64,000 nucleotides of DNA from Macquaria australasica (Eukaryota; Chordata; Actinopteri; Centrarchiformes; Percichthyidae): positions 1,674,001 to 1,738,000 of the forward strand of contig SEMN01000056.1 of the NCBI GenBank assembly GCA_005408345.1, read 5' to 3'. Below, one piece after another: positions 50,142-62,480 of the stretch. A program made the translations under genes and the position numbers. Below the pieces are notes generated by a model. It saw only the letters and a program-made list of their open reading frames with translations. It was not told the origin of the DNA and made no database searches. How positions within the stretch are numbered: the stretch's first letter is position 1; the number at the start of each line of letters is the position of its first letter.

Positions 50142-51682
50142 AGCATGCGTGTTTCAGTTAAGATCAAGTTCTCCCGGTGAGGAATCTGTCAACTTGTTAC
50201 TGTATCAAAGCCTGGCGCCACAGTTTGCGCAGGTCGCTCTTTTGCCATTATAATCAGCAAAACGAAGTGATTAAGGTCGACCGGGTGCCTAATCATATTA
50301 TGACTGTTAACAGCCCCTCCTACCGCTCATGCAACATGAAATATAAGGAGTCAGAATGAAATTGAGACCGAAGGGCAGAAAAAAAAAGAAAGGAAAAAAA
50401 AGAAAAAAAAGGTGTTCAGAGATGCAGAACCTGAAAATCCACAGCAGAGATGGAGGATAGAGCGGGGATTGTTCGCAGAAAACACACCTGCTCCACAGCT
50501 TTGAAGGCGAGATGAAAGCATGTCCTCTAATTACAGCACTTCGAAACAACACAAATGTCAATGCTTTACTCCTCTGTGCCTGTGGGGTGTGCGGAGTGAA
50601 AGGAATCTACTCTCACTCTCACCCACCCCTCTTTTTATTTGTCACATCTCACATTACTGCCACCCTTGTGAGAAGGGATCCCTTAAATTTTGAGTGTTTT
50701 TATGCTGTGCGATGAAGCGCGTGCTGTATCTCAGTATTGCTCTAGCGAAATGTTCCTCTGAATCGCAGTTTTGCCTAACAGGCTGGGACAGGACAGCAGA
50801 GGAGAGGAGAGGGGCGGTGAGATATCCCGAACTGGCTCTTCTTTTCTTTTAACACAATGGCTCCGACTGCTTTGTTTTGCCTTAAACACACTTCAACAGA
50901 CTAAACGGATTCGTAAATTGCGTGCAGTCATGTTTAATGAAATGCCAGCATGATAGCAGTAATTAGACAGCTACATGTTATTGTGAATATCTGCATTTAT
51001 CACAGTAAAGACAGGAGAAGAGAGGGGAGGAGAACTACACAATATTTCACTGCAACCTTATTCTCAATCTGTGCAGAGCTGATGTAACACTGCTTTGCAA
51101 TGATGCATGTATAAAGACCTAAATGCCTCTGTCCCTGCAACACTGAACTCTAGAAACCTCCAATCCCTAAACTCGTGCCATTTACCACTGGCACCGGCAC
51201 CAATGGAACAACGCATGAGAGTTTCATCTTTTATTCACTAGGGAACTCATGATGAATTCAACAGACATTATCTAAGAGCCTGTAAGTTGCATGTTAGGTC
51301 ACATGTAAATCTCTATCTAAGATGATATGTTGTTACCTAAAGTGTTCTGAAATGACTTTTAAATGCCAAGAATAAGTCTATTAGAGAGTATTCAGGACAG
51401 TACGGCCTTGTTGAAATCAGTGCAACAGCAACAGATGGGAAGCTGCTACACCTAGTGGACTTATGACAGAACTGCAAGACCTCTAGGTAAGGAACAAGGC
51501 TCACTGACATGCTGATTAATCTCTGTAAAAGCTATTTGAGAGTTCATGAATAGAAAATGTAAGATTTCTTAATTAGATAGGGCAGATCAGTAACAAAAAA
51601 GTTCTTTCACACAACATAATGGTGAATATAAATGCATGACATTTAGAGGATAGGTTCACATTTTTTCATGCCTGTCTTAAAG

Positions 51683-52107
51683 CAATACTCACATGCCCAT
51701 ATGTATATTAAAATCAGTGTTCCTCATGTCTATCCATACTGGCTCTGAAGAGATTGCCTCCTAAAATTACAAAGTAAGACATGGGGGAGAAAATCCGCAG
51801 TCCTCGTTCTATGCAAAAACGTATTCAGCCAAAGTTACATTCACTTTAGAGCAAAAATACCTCTTTAAGTTACTTGAGCAAAAAAACACTCTTGATTTGT
51901 CTAATTCAGACTGATGAGGCCTCATATTATCATCAGCTGAACTTTAGAAAGCATTTTTGCACCGATTGAGGACGGTGGATTTCGTCCCCCATCTCCTACA
52001 TTGGAATTGAGTTAGGAAGGAATCTCTTCACTGCCGGTATGGAGAGGAGGAATGATCACAGAGCAACCAAAAACTGTTTCACTGTACATATAGGCATGTG
52101 AGTATTG
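51683..52107. mobile_element. inverted-repeat (fold-back) element
   Basis: The left arm at 51683-51705 and the right arm at 52085-52107 are inverted copies matching at 22 of 23 bases (CAATACTCACATGCC then C/T then ATATGTA). The enclosed 380 bp has no coding frame. The true ends may lie slightly outside, near 51650 and 52125, where loose pairing continues (TTAAAG with CTTTAA). Confidence 0.7.
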
Positions 52108-54088
52108 TATTGAGATAGACCTTTAAGCCTCTATGAGCTCTTCTGGACCCCTCGCTCTCTCGGCTGAGGATGTAAAGCTTGTATGACTTGAACCCTCATC
52201 GACAATTCTGCCTGTGAAACTCAGATTAGCTCAGTCAGGATTTACATAACTTCTCAAAGCACATTACCATTAATATAATGTCATTCTTTGTCAAATTTGC
52301 ATGTCTATTTTGTGCTGGTTTTCATTCCTTTTACGTGGCTTTATATTTATGCATTTAATCATTATAAGACCCAACCTCTCATTCTTCTTTATCAGAGGTC
52401 AGCTGCTCCACTTTGGGCTGCGATCATTTCCTCCACTAACGTTTCACATTGAAAACATCTGAAACTGGAGGCTGGGGTTATTGGGCAATCAAAGACATTA
52501 GAGACCTCACTATCAGCTTAATGCCGGGTTAATTTCAAAATGGAGGAGAGCAAATGGACTGTGAAATATGTGCTAATGATAACAAGCTTTCCCCGAGTTT
52601 ATAGAAGGGGAGAGAAAGAGCGAGAGAGAGCCCATATAATGCCCTGTGCTGTTATCACTCAGTCTACACATATCATTTCACAGACTTTTGGAGTCAGAAT
52701 TCAGGGACAAGGACAATTAAACCGGGGACTGCAAGGGGACAGCCTGCTGTGTTACAAAGTTCACAGAGAGAGTTCATTTAAAGTGTACAGTTTAAAAATA
52801 CAGCTCACATCAAACGTATAAATCTCAACCTCTGTGATTTCCAAGAGCAATATGAAAACACATGTTTGCAATTAAGACAAAGCGAGATGTGCTATTTGCA
52901 GAAAACATAATTTCACATCTTTAAGAAGAAATTTGGCTGGATAAATATTCATTAAAGAGCGCAACACCTCCTCACTCGGGCCACCCAGTTGAACATCCAC
53001 CCACACAATACATACATGTGAGGGGGGAGACAGCCATATAGTATTATACCATGCTTTCAATCTCCAGCGTAAAGCTCTAAAGCAGATTAGTAAGCTAAAT
53101 AGTTCAGTGGTTCAACTAATGTGTTTTGGTTCCTCGTGCACAGTTTCCTTACTTCAAAGGTTTCTTGACTAATGAATACAGAAACTCAACTTAAAGTTTC
53201 TAAAGGTTACCATGACTGCAACACGCAGATGAAACTTTGTTAGAGCTGCAACGTGTAGGTCGTTTCCCTCAAAGCAAATTATGTTTTATTGTTCAATACA
53301 ACGCTGCCTTGGAACATTTTAGTTTGAATGCAGCTGAAGAGCACTATCACAGCTAGTCCCTCTACATTTAATACATGTCAAGCATTTAAGATCGCTTCAC
53401 TGTCATTAGGCCAAAATGATCAACCAATCAGCTTACATAATGCAAAACACAAATGGGCTTATTCATATACGAGTATGACTCAACAGGCTCTAAACCCAAA
53501 AATGGCAAGTTCTGGATACTTTCTTAAGCAACAAATCCAAACTAGAGCAGGAGAGGCCAGTCTGCACAACAATGAGCACAGCAGTCACTTTTATCCAGGA
53601 TGGAACTAAACCATTTATGAAGATTTCAAAGTCCAGCATGCTGCATTGGTCTTTTTCAGAGAACATCCAAAGGTGATCCATAACACTAAATGTCAACAAA
53701 AAATCAATCTGGTGGAGCTCACAGTGCTGTGAGAGGAGGACAATATCAGCCCATACTCCAGGACTGCAGATACAGACAGACAGATCTCAAGCATGTCTGT
53801 TCGCCACAGAGATCTGATCAAGAGGCTTCCCGGAATCATTAGCATGGCGTTTTCTAACTGCTCTGAGCATTTGTGGGAAAAAACAAAACAAAACATAGCT
53901 CGCACGAACAAGAGAGCATCTCGCTGGATGTGGAGTACACGAGAGGAGGTAGCTGGAAGTCAGAAGCAGAAGAGCCACCAGACTCAACTGGAGAGCTGAA
54001 ACACCCATTAAAGGTTGTGTATCACTAGACGACTGCATTCGAGCAAGGCTAGAGTTAGCTCACTGGGTAAATGAGGAGATCTACCACT

Positions 54089-54107
54089 ATGTATGTATGT
54101 ATGTATG
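54089..54107. repeat. (TATG)n microsatellite
   Basis: Short perfect tetranucleotide run, about 650 bp downstream of the msx2 stop codon. Confidence 0.9.
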
Positions 54108-54749
54108 CCACAAACAAGCAAAGAGAACAAAACAGAGAGTTAACTAAAACCTTTAATGTCATGTCAAACATATAAAAAATACCTTTTAATGTAGATATGC
54201 ATCATGATAAAAATGAATCTAAGGGCTATCATAAATAAATATGTGTCACGTGGGAATGCTTTGGCTTTTAAGCAAGCATGCATGTCACCAGGGCAAAATA
54301 TCCTCTCATTATTCTAAGAGGAGCAGAATATAAAATATCCCTGCCTATTTGAGGCTAACAAGTGAAAAATTATATTCCCAACATTGGAATCATCCAGGAA
54401 ATACAAGAAGAGTAGAAAAAAACTAATCACAAAGGCTACAATAAATGCAATCAGGTATTCAGGACAATAATCAGATACACGTGGCCTGATCAATATTCCA
54501 TTCATTATCAGTGACCCCTGCTGAATCAGCGCTGGCAAACAGCAAAGAAGGATGTTCGAGATGCTGAATCCTCTAAATTCTCCTTGTAACTCAAGGCCAG
54601 TGAAGACCAAGAAGCTTCAGCTCCACTTCAGGCCCTTAATCAAGTCTATTTATAAAAGGTGCATGACTCCGCAATACACTTTTGTCCTCTTGTTTTGTTT
54701 TTTTTACACATCCAGATCCACAGCACTTTGTCTGTAATGCTGCTTCCTC

Positions 54750-56281
54750 TCAGGAGAGGTGGAACAGGCTGTGGCCGACCTGTGAGGTGTACATGACCAG
54801 ATGTGCAGCAGGGAGAAAGGGGCTGCGGCCGTATGAGCAGCCCAGTCCGTAGAGTGCTGCTGATCCAGCCTGCAGGTTGACACTGAAGGGAAAACCGAAG
54901 GACGAGAAGCCTGGGTGGAACACAGGTTTGGGCCCAACGCCAGCCGCTACTTTGACTTTCTCCACCTCTGCCTCCTGAAGCCTCTTGGCTTTAGCTCGTC
55001 TGTTTTGAAACCAGATCTTGACCTGGGTCTCGGACAGCGACAGGGAGGAGGAGAACTCGGCCCGCTCGGCGATGGACAGGTACTGCTTCTGGCAAAACTT
55101 TCTCTCCAGGGCCAGGAGCTGCATGGTGGTGAAGGGAGTGCGAGGCTTGCGGTTGGTTTTGTGCTTCCTCAAGGGGCAGACTGCTGGACTGAGATGCCCT
55201 GCAGGACATGAGAAACATGTCAGGCTGTTTCATTTACAGTTAATTTGTAATATACAATTTCATTGGTTTAATATCCAAATAACTGAATAAGGGCTGAAAC
55301 TATTAGTCAATTATTCAATTAGACAGAAAATTACTTGACAACAATATTGATAATCGATTAATTGATTTATAAAGGAAAAATGCTAAACCTGTGTAAAGCT
55401 GTTTGCTGCTTCTAAAAATGTTTGTTTGCTGCTATTTTGAACTGATTATCTTTGGGTTTTGGACAGTTGATCATCACCTTAACCTCTGGAGAATTGTGAT
55501 GGGCATTTGTCATTATTTTCAGAATTTATCTAGACTGAACGATTAATCGATTCATTATAAAATAATCAGATTAAAAAAACATTCATTATAAAAAAAATAG
55601 TCAGGTGCAGCTTTAAACAGACAAAAATAAAGAAAAATGAGAAAAAAGTAATGAATATTTAAGAATTACATTAGAATTTACTCTTTTATCAAACTGTTTA
55701 ATTTTTCTGCCTTTCATGTGTATTAATTTGCTTTAAAAAATTGACTGAACCTGTATATTCATTTATATATTTATTAGACTTAGGCCCATCTTAAATGTAG
55801 GCCTATCAGTTATGCAAATAGGGATTTTTACCTCCAACTTTTCATATGTTAAACATGTTAGATTGGATCCTTCATTGGGTGATTTAAGGCACTCAAAGAC
55901 GTAAAATGATTACATAAACCATTATTTAACAGTAAATCCATACAAATACATCTTTCAAGACATTACCCCGGATCACTTACGAGGTGGTGTTGACATCTCA
56001 ATGGGGCTGGATATCCAAGACACACAGTCTCCTCGTTCCGATGGCTCTGATTTGATAGATGCTAATTGTTGGGAGAAGTCATCCGGCCTGTGCGCCTGAT
56101 CATCGTTTAAAAAGTAATTTCCCTCTTTTCTGTCCGTCGCATTCAGCGGCCTCCTTTCCGACATGAGCGCCTCCACGCTGAAGGGCAGACACGACACCTG
56201 CCCCGGGCGCTTCTTCAGCCGCGGTGGATGTACATCCTCGTCTGTTGAAAACTCATCCCTCCAGTCTCCAGGGGAAGACAT
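54750..56281 (-). CDS. msx2: MSX2-type homeobox transcription factor, two exons
   Basis: Exon 1 (55981-56281) and exon 2 (54750-55198) join in phase 1 to 249 aa (human MSX2 267). Exon 1 carries an EH1/Groucho-binding motif, LPFSVEALM (32-40). Exon 2 carries the homeodomain (116-175), starting NRKPRTPFTT and containing TQVKIWFQNRRAKAKR, preceded by the MSX signature LRKHKTNRKPR. The protein ends FHLS, like human YHLS. MSX proteins repress transcription in neural crest, skeletal and fin tissues, partly downstream of BMP. Proximity to drd1 mirrors human 5q35 and favours msx2 over msx1 or msx3. Residue C136 (homeodomain position 21) is usually Arg in MSX proteins (KFRQKQ); here TGC replaces CGC. 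A CCAAT box in gene orientation lies at 56512-56516, 230 bp upstream of the start. The a/b duplicate cannot be assigned. Confidence 0.94.
55289..55615. mobile_element. dispersed inverted-repeat element in the msx2 intron
   Basis: The unit begins GGGCTGAAACTATTAGTCAA (from 55291) and has ATAATCGATTAATTGAT and GAACGATTAATCGATTC near its two ends. It closes TAGTCAGGTGCAGC (to about 55613), an imperfect complement of its start. It belongs to the same common fish family as 16331-16447 and occupies nearly half of the 782-bp msx2 intron. Confidence 0.6.
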
Positions 56282-57913
56282 GCTTTCTTTTCTTCTTTTT
56301 TGGTGGGCCGGGATCGATATCTAATTCCAACCCAGAAAACACATGCCTTTTTGTCACGGAGTGCAAACATGCAGCGTCCACACGGTGACAAATTCGGAGT
56401 AGGTTGTCGGAGTTAAGTTGTTAGAAAGTTGGTGTTGCGAAAACTTCGGGAGGTACTCGGGACTTTCAGCCAATGACGCGTCCTGATCCCGGGGTTGGGG
56501 GAAGACTTATGATTGGACGCTGTGATGCCACACCCCCAACTAGACAGCAGGTCAGTTGCACATCAGCCTCATTTAGCAGTAATTAGGCAGGGAGAAGAAT
56601 GTTTCTTGAAAATAGCTCACAAGGTTTTATCATAATTACTGACTGTACAGACTGTATTTTATTCACTATGCAAACTGAAAACCTTTAGTTGACACTGAAA
56701 GCATGGGGAAATAGTCCTGCTTGATGTCCTGAATGAATGCATAAGGATGGATGAGACTAAGGCCTGGTATTTTATGGAAAAAGCCTTACTAATATAAGTA
56801 AATCAGTCCCCTGTGCTAAACTCCACTCCTTCCTGCAATTAGGCTGGTGGATCGTCTCTGAGCATCAGCAGCTCCAGGATGAAAAGCCTCAGTGTGACAT
56901 CTGAAGAGCTGTATTTCCACTCAACAAAAGCTGACAGAGCTCCTTATTCAAGCCCCAACTCGCAGGACCTGACACACCAATTGTGGGAGTAATCACAATG
57001 GTAATCAATAACAATCATTGAGCTTTTAAATTTCAGATATCACTGTGCAGCAACCACACACTTTAATGTGAGAGTCAGTCAGGCGATGGATTATGGTTTT
57101 GAGGCAGGCTTTAAAATTACTGTCATTACATTGTTATTATTAACACCTTGTAATTAGGTCTGTGGAATCTGGCTCTTTTAAGCAGGATTTAACGGTAATG
57201 ATGGTAAATTGCTACCTTCCTGAGGTGTGTGGCGCCCGCTGCGATTAGTCCCAGTCTCTGCTCTGTCGGAGGAGACAGAGGCGCCTCGTGCCTGTTTGAA
57301 GCTCATACCTGTAGGGCTCCAGAGTATTAGGAAACATCATGAGAGGTACAACAGCAGCTCTAGCCTTCCCAAACATGGCCTCCAACCACTCACTGATAAG
57401 ATGAGGCGATGCAACGTCCTGACAACCAGCCACAAAGGGCATGGATGTTAAAACTGATAAAAAGAGATGAACAGCATTAGGTTCTGAGTGAGATTTAGTG
57501 TTCATTCAGCCAAAAAAAGACATGCACAGCAGCTAATGCAAAAATAATGTGCTTATTGCATGCTGTGTCCTATAGCCTGCTCCTGGTTTCGTGTCTGTCT
57601 TCTTGTCTACTGTATGTGTCTCTTTCATATACAGATGCCCACACATACAAAGGCCACCTTGTGAGGTGACAGGAGTGTGCTGTCCAGAGCTCTGTGATCA
57701 GCCCCCAGAGAGACTCTCTGTAATCAGCAGGATTACACTGGCATCAGGGGCTCGACTCCCCAGCGCCTCAACGTAATTTGTCTCCACATGAAGCAAAGTG
57801 CTCACCCAGCGTGAGCTCACTCTTCCGTAAACACATGCAAATCAATTAAGGGGCCTATCTGTCATTTCAGTGTGCTTCCTACAGATAGGTTCATGGAGTG
57901 CACGGACACGTGG

Positions 57914-57919
<6 letters not shown>

Positions 57920-57950
<31 letters not shown>
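57920..57950. repeat. (GT)n microsatellite
   Basis: An uninterrupted GT run of about 15 units in the msx2 upstream flank. Confidence 0.95.
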
Positions 57951-57951
<1 letters not shown>

Positions 57952-60900
57952 ATATGTTTGAAAGTTAGGGGATCAAGACTTATTGGAAACATTTACCCAC
58001 AGGCTAATAACAACTACATTTCTGTACAATCCAATTAGCTGGAAAAACCTAGTTTGTGGTTGGTTGTAGGTTTATAGTGGTAGTGGTAAAGTTGGAAAAA
58101 CAATGAAACTGTAAATTACAACATTATTTAAAAAAATCACAATGTATCAAAATATGAATGGTAAGCATTGTCGTTTAAAGACCATGTCATCATGTTGCAT
58201 ATTATGTTCTTGAAAATAAGGAAAAAAATGTTTAACTTACTAATCCCGTACTGTATAAAATTATCACTTAGTAGTAAAAATGCATTCACTATACTGTAGT
58301 ACAGAAAAAGTAAAATATTGCTTTGCTTGAATGAAAAGTATAATTCAAACTCTGTCTCATAAAGTAAAAGCAGTTAAAGCAGGACACACCCTCCTGTGAA
58401 GACGTATGTAAAAGCTCTGTGGATCTACGCAGAAAAGAGTGTCATGATACAAGTCGCAGAGACATGTCACAGAACTGATTGGTTGTCCAGAGGTGGATTC
58501 AAATGGACGAGTTAACAGAAGCAGTAATATCAGTAGTTTGTATAGTAATACTAGCAGTAGTAGATGAAGTAGTGGTTTTGGCTATTGCAGTTAAAGTTAC
58601 AGTAGCTGTAGTAGCAGCAGAAGCAAGAAGCAATGTACATTAGGGGAAGAAGAAGCAGCAGTTCTTTTCTTTTCACTGCTTCACTAGACTATCATCCATA
58701 GAATAGAGTACTGATGTGTTTGAGCGTAACTAGCTAGTCTACTACATTATCAGATAACCAGAGGTAGCCTGATTTTTTAAATAATCTGAAGGTGACCCAG
58801 CAGTGCATAAGATGCCCCATATGATCTTTCACCAGTCTAACCTGTGTCTGTAGTCTTTCCTCCAGTAACCCGGCCCAAATAGCTCGCTGCTGTCCGCCCG
58901 GTCTCGGTGCTGAGAGAGTTCCTGATGAGTCTGTCTCCCATTGAGTGGGAGACACACAGGGGAGGTTGCAGACAGAGCTGGTGCAACCTGACCATCCAAG
59001 CAAAGGTTACAGAGTCAGGGTCTCTCAGAGCAGCAGCAGACCAGAGAGCTAACGTGCAGCTCACAGTGATCGCCCCAAACACCAATTAGCACTGCTCTCT
59101 CTTCCGCCTTGCTGCAATAGTTCTGCTGGCAACAGTGTGGAGTACGCATAAAGGTTCACACATGTGGCTCAAATGTCTATGTTTGCAACTGTAGGAGCCA
59201 AAATGTGTATTTAGCCTGTGTTGTTTATTATTTGTTTAGGCTGCACACGTTCTTTTTGGTTACTATCACTTCCGGTAATTGGCTCATGGACTTCAGTATG
59301 GATTTGTATCAACGCGTCACAGTGAAGAGCCTACTTAGCAGCATTTTTTTCATTGATAGTAGTCGCTACAGCAACTGTGAAATCTTTGTTATTGTGAACA
59401 TTAACACGAGTGCTTTTTTACGAAGATCCACACGCACTTGGGAGGCTAAATCAGGGAAAAAAAGCTTCTTTAGATACCTTTTATCTATTCTCTACTATCT
59501 TTACAGGACGCAGATGATTATAAATCATGAGTCATGTACTGAATATTTCCTAGTGAAAATCTCAGTTCACAACTTGGTGTCTTACATGTGAAATATGGTC
59601 ACATAACCTCCCACACAAGACACACAAAAGTTTGCGTCTACTTTAGCCATGGCGTTGTTGCCAGGACATGCTTCATCATGTTCAAAGCTGAGTCAAACAC
59701 ACTAATGACTGTCACACACAGCAACCCGCAGACTTCTTCACTGTAGCCATACCAGGCCAATCAAGACTGAATCAATATTTCATCTGGAGACCGTCAAAAT
59801 AAACTACCCATAAAAAGAAAAGAAAGGCACAGCCATGGACAGCTTCAAGATAACTGATGTTTAATGTCGTTATAAGTATAGGGTACGATGGATTACAGCT
59901 AAAAGCAAAATGGGCTCTTAAGATGTTTTCCTAAATCTAAGGAGAGGAGTTTATTTGGGGTGCATTTTGGCCTGCATGCCTTCAGTTGAGTCCTGTGTTA
60001 TAAAGCTGACACCCACCACTCCCACAGCTGTTTATTTACTGAAGCATGGTGGTTAGAGTGTACTTTCTTAAACTGTAGTCTACATACCAATGTATATGAA
60101 TGTACCTCTCTAACACGTTTTCAACATCACACCAGTCAAAAGCACAGAGAAGAAGACTATCATCTGTTGGGCCCCCTGAAGATGTTTTAAATTAAGGTTT
60201 AATCAGTGTCACTATTTGTACTCTGACAAGGATCCATGGTGGGAACTGATTAGGACACTGCCATACAAATCACAATTAAACTGAGGTAACAAAAGTACCC
60301 TAATTATTCTATATATATTTTTAGATTTGAAGTATAACACACAGTATATGTAATAATGTCTTCAATTTATTTTAATGCGACTTGCAAGGACAAAGGGGAA
60401 ACCAGCTTCAGTCTGACAGGGTATTTATCTCTTGGGATACTGGAGGTGGTCCGATGTGTTTTCTCATTATTGTCTCTTCAGGCCCCTCAGTGAGTGCAAT
60501 CATTACTTCGTGGTTAGGTGATTGGATCTTCCCGCACTTCATTGGGTTTCCACACATTGTTGTTTGAAGCAAGTCTGTTTATAATATTAAAAAAGCCAAA
60601 ACAAATTAAAGTAATCCCCTGACTGACAAAAGCACTGCAGCCACAGTAAATCCCCATCTCACCACAACAAATTACAGTTATGCAAATGTGTAATGTGATA
60701 AAGCATCTCTGAGTCTGGTCACAGCGCGTCAAACTTTTTAGACTTTGACACGCATTTACTGCAAAAAGCAAACTGCAAATGCATCTTTCAAAACTTCTTC
60801 CTGAAAACGAGCTGCGGCTTCACAAAGTCACTCATCTTCAGAGAGCATGAATCATAGGTCATCATACGATTAAGATCACAAGTGACAGAAATATTATACA

Positions 60901-62324
60901 TACAAGTAAGTAAGATAAACCTTTAATTGTCCCACAGCGGGGACTACTGTATGGTTATTTAGGCTCAGCACTGCATATTATAAGCAATGAGGAAGTAACA
61001 GCGACTTAGTGTCACTGAACTCTTTCTCTTCCATGTGCAGACATGTAGCCATTAGTACTGCATGAGTCACTTTATAGACCATATTGCTTAAATTCAATTC
61101 AACTGTAGACTAATTAACATTGTTAGCCATGCAGGGAATAAGTGTGCTAAAACACGTAGACAGAAAGTAAAGTACATAAAGTAAACCATGTCCTTAGCTT
61201 CCTTTGCACTTGTATGTTCTGTCTCCAACCCCCGTACACACCACACAAACACAGGCACCATCTGCAGGGAGTGAGAGTGGCACCTTACAGCATGGCTCCT
61301 CCAGGCAGAGTGATTACACTGTAGTATAGCTACAACCAGGTGATCCACAAGTTAAAAAAAAAAAAAATCACCTTTCCACAACTATTTCTCCCTCATTTGT
61401 CATGGCCTCTGAAGATAATTTTACAAATGACAGAAATTACTACACATTAAAATATCAATCCAATAACAACTATGAAGGCACAAGGGAATTTGTGTTATCT
61501 GTGATCTATTGGCTGCTAAGACTTTAAGTAAGGGTAATTAGCAGGGTCATTTTGGCAAATTCTAAATGCATTACGTTCTCAAGTGAATACAGTATAGATA
61601 AGTTTCATTAAAATAAAGAGCCGTCTGTAAATAAATCTATGTGTTTGTAATCATAAAAAACACAAAAACACCTATCAACTACATATTCACATTGATTGAG
61701 ACAAGATTAAAGGAAGCATGAACCACTCCTTTTTAATTTGGAGCAAACTCAGGTCAAAGTGACCCGAGTGCTGTATTTCTCAATTCTGGAGAAAAGCCCA
61801 GTGGGTTAACGTGTCTTCTGTTTCTCTGTAGACGCCACCGGAGCTGAAAGAGACACCAACACTTCACAGCAGTTCGCTCTTGGCTTGCAAAGAGACGCTG
61901 CCTGTTGACTCAATCAAGGCTGATGAAACTCTGTGACAGCGTTTGTTTTTCCTGCAAATTTCAACACCCTGAACTCTGTCTGGCTGTGAAAATAATTAAA
62001 TGCTCTTAAGGAGTTGGTATCTAAAACACACGAGGCCACATAACCGCATTATGATTTAGCAAAATGTCACGGTGATAATTCTTCTTCGTATTTCTTTAGT
62101 TCTTTCAGGGATGAAAGGGACATGCTAATATACTTTTAAAAAGTATGTGGTTGCTTCTCCTTACTTGTTGGATTGGGGTTAACATCAGAAGAGGCAAAAA
62201 AGAGAAGTTACAACAAAATCTTATGTTGAACATTTAATTAGAAAGGTGTGCTTTTAAGGCAGTGTGTGTGGATCTTTCCATTCACCATGTTGGATTCAGT
62301 TTTCTGTAGTGGCCATGTCACTTC

Positions 62325-62480
62325 GGTCCAGACTGAAATATCTCAACTATTGGATGGATTGTCATGAAATTTGAAACAGGCATTCATGGTTCCCAGATGA
62401 TGAATCGTAATGACTTTTGGTGATCCCCTACTTTTTTCTCTAACACCACCATCAGGTCAAAATTTCAATTTGTCCAGTAG
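62325..62480 (-). repeat. single unit of the 145-bp transposon repeat, reversed
   Basis: Read on the minus strand, this stretch gives the same word order as the units at 47860-48290: AAAATTTTGACCT-type lead, GGTGGTGTTAG in place of the GGTGGCGCTAG core, GGGGATCACCAAAAGTCATTA and CAATCCATCCAATAGTTG. No matching terminal repeats were found around it, so it is a fragment of the same family. Confidence 0.65.

Larger units (their letters stand above)
35928..54749. other. 18.8 kb gene-free interval between drd1 and msx2
   Basis: No complete gene was found. Contents: several inverted-repeat elements (37058-38440, 47124-48336, 51683-52107), a degraded Tc1-type transposase fragment (41335-41575), microsatellites, and a poly-A tract at 43313-43334. 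Stretches without repeat signs but rich in homeodomain-type TAATTA/ATTAAA words, at about 40390-40560, 42120-42320 and 52380-52570, are the best places to look for conserved enhancers. A repeat fragment sharing GTTGCTCAAGGACAC and CTTGAACCCAGG words lies at about 46640-46760. Confidence 0.5.

Noticed and set aside
59205..59591. 128-codon plus-strand frame
   Set aside because: AT-rich chance frame without recognisable motif, splice context or start environment.
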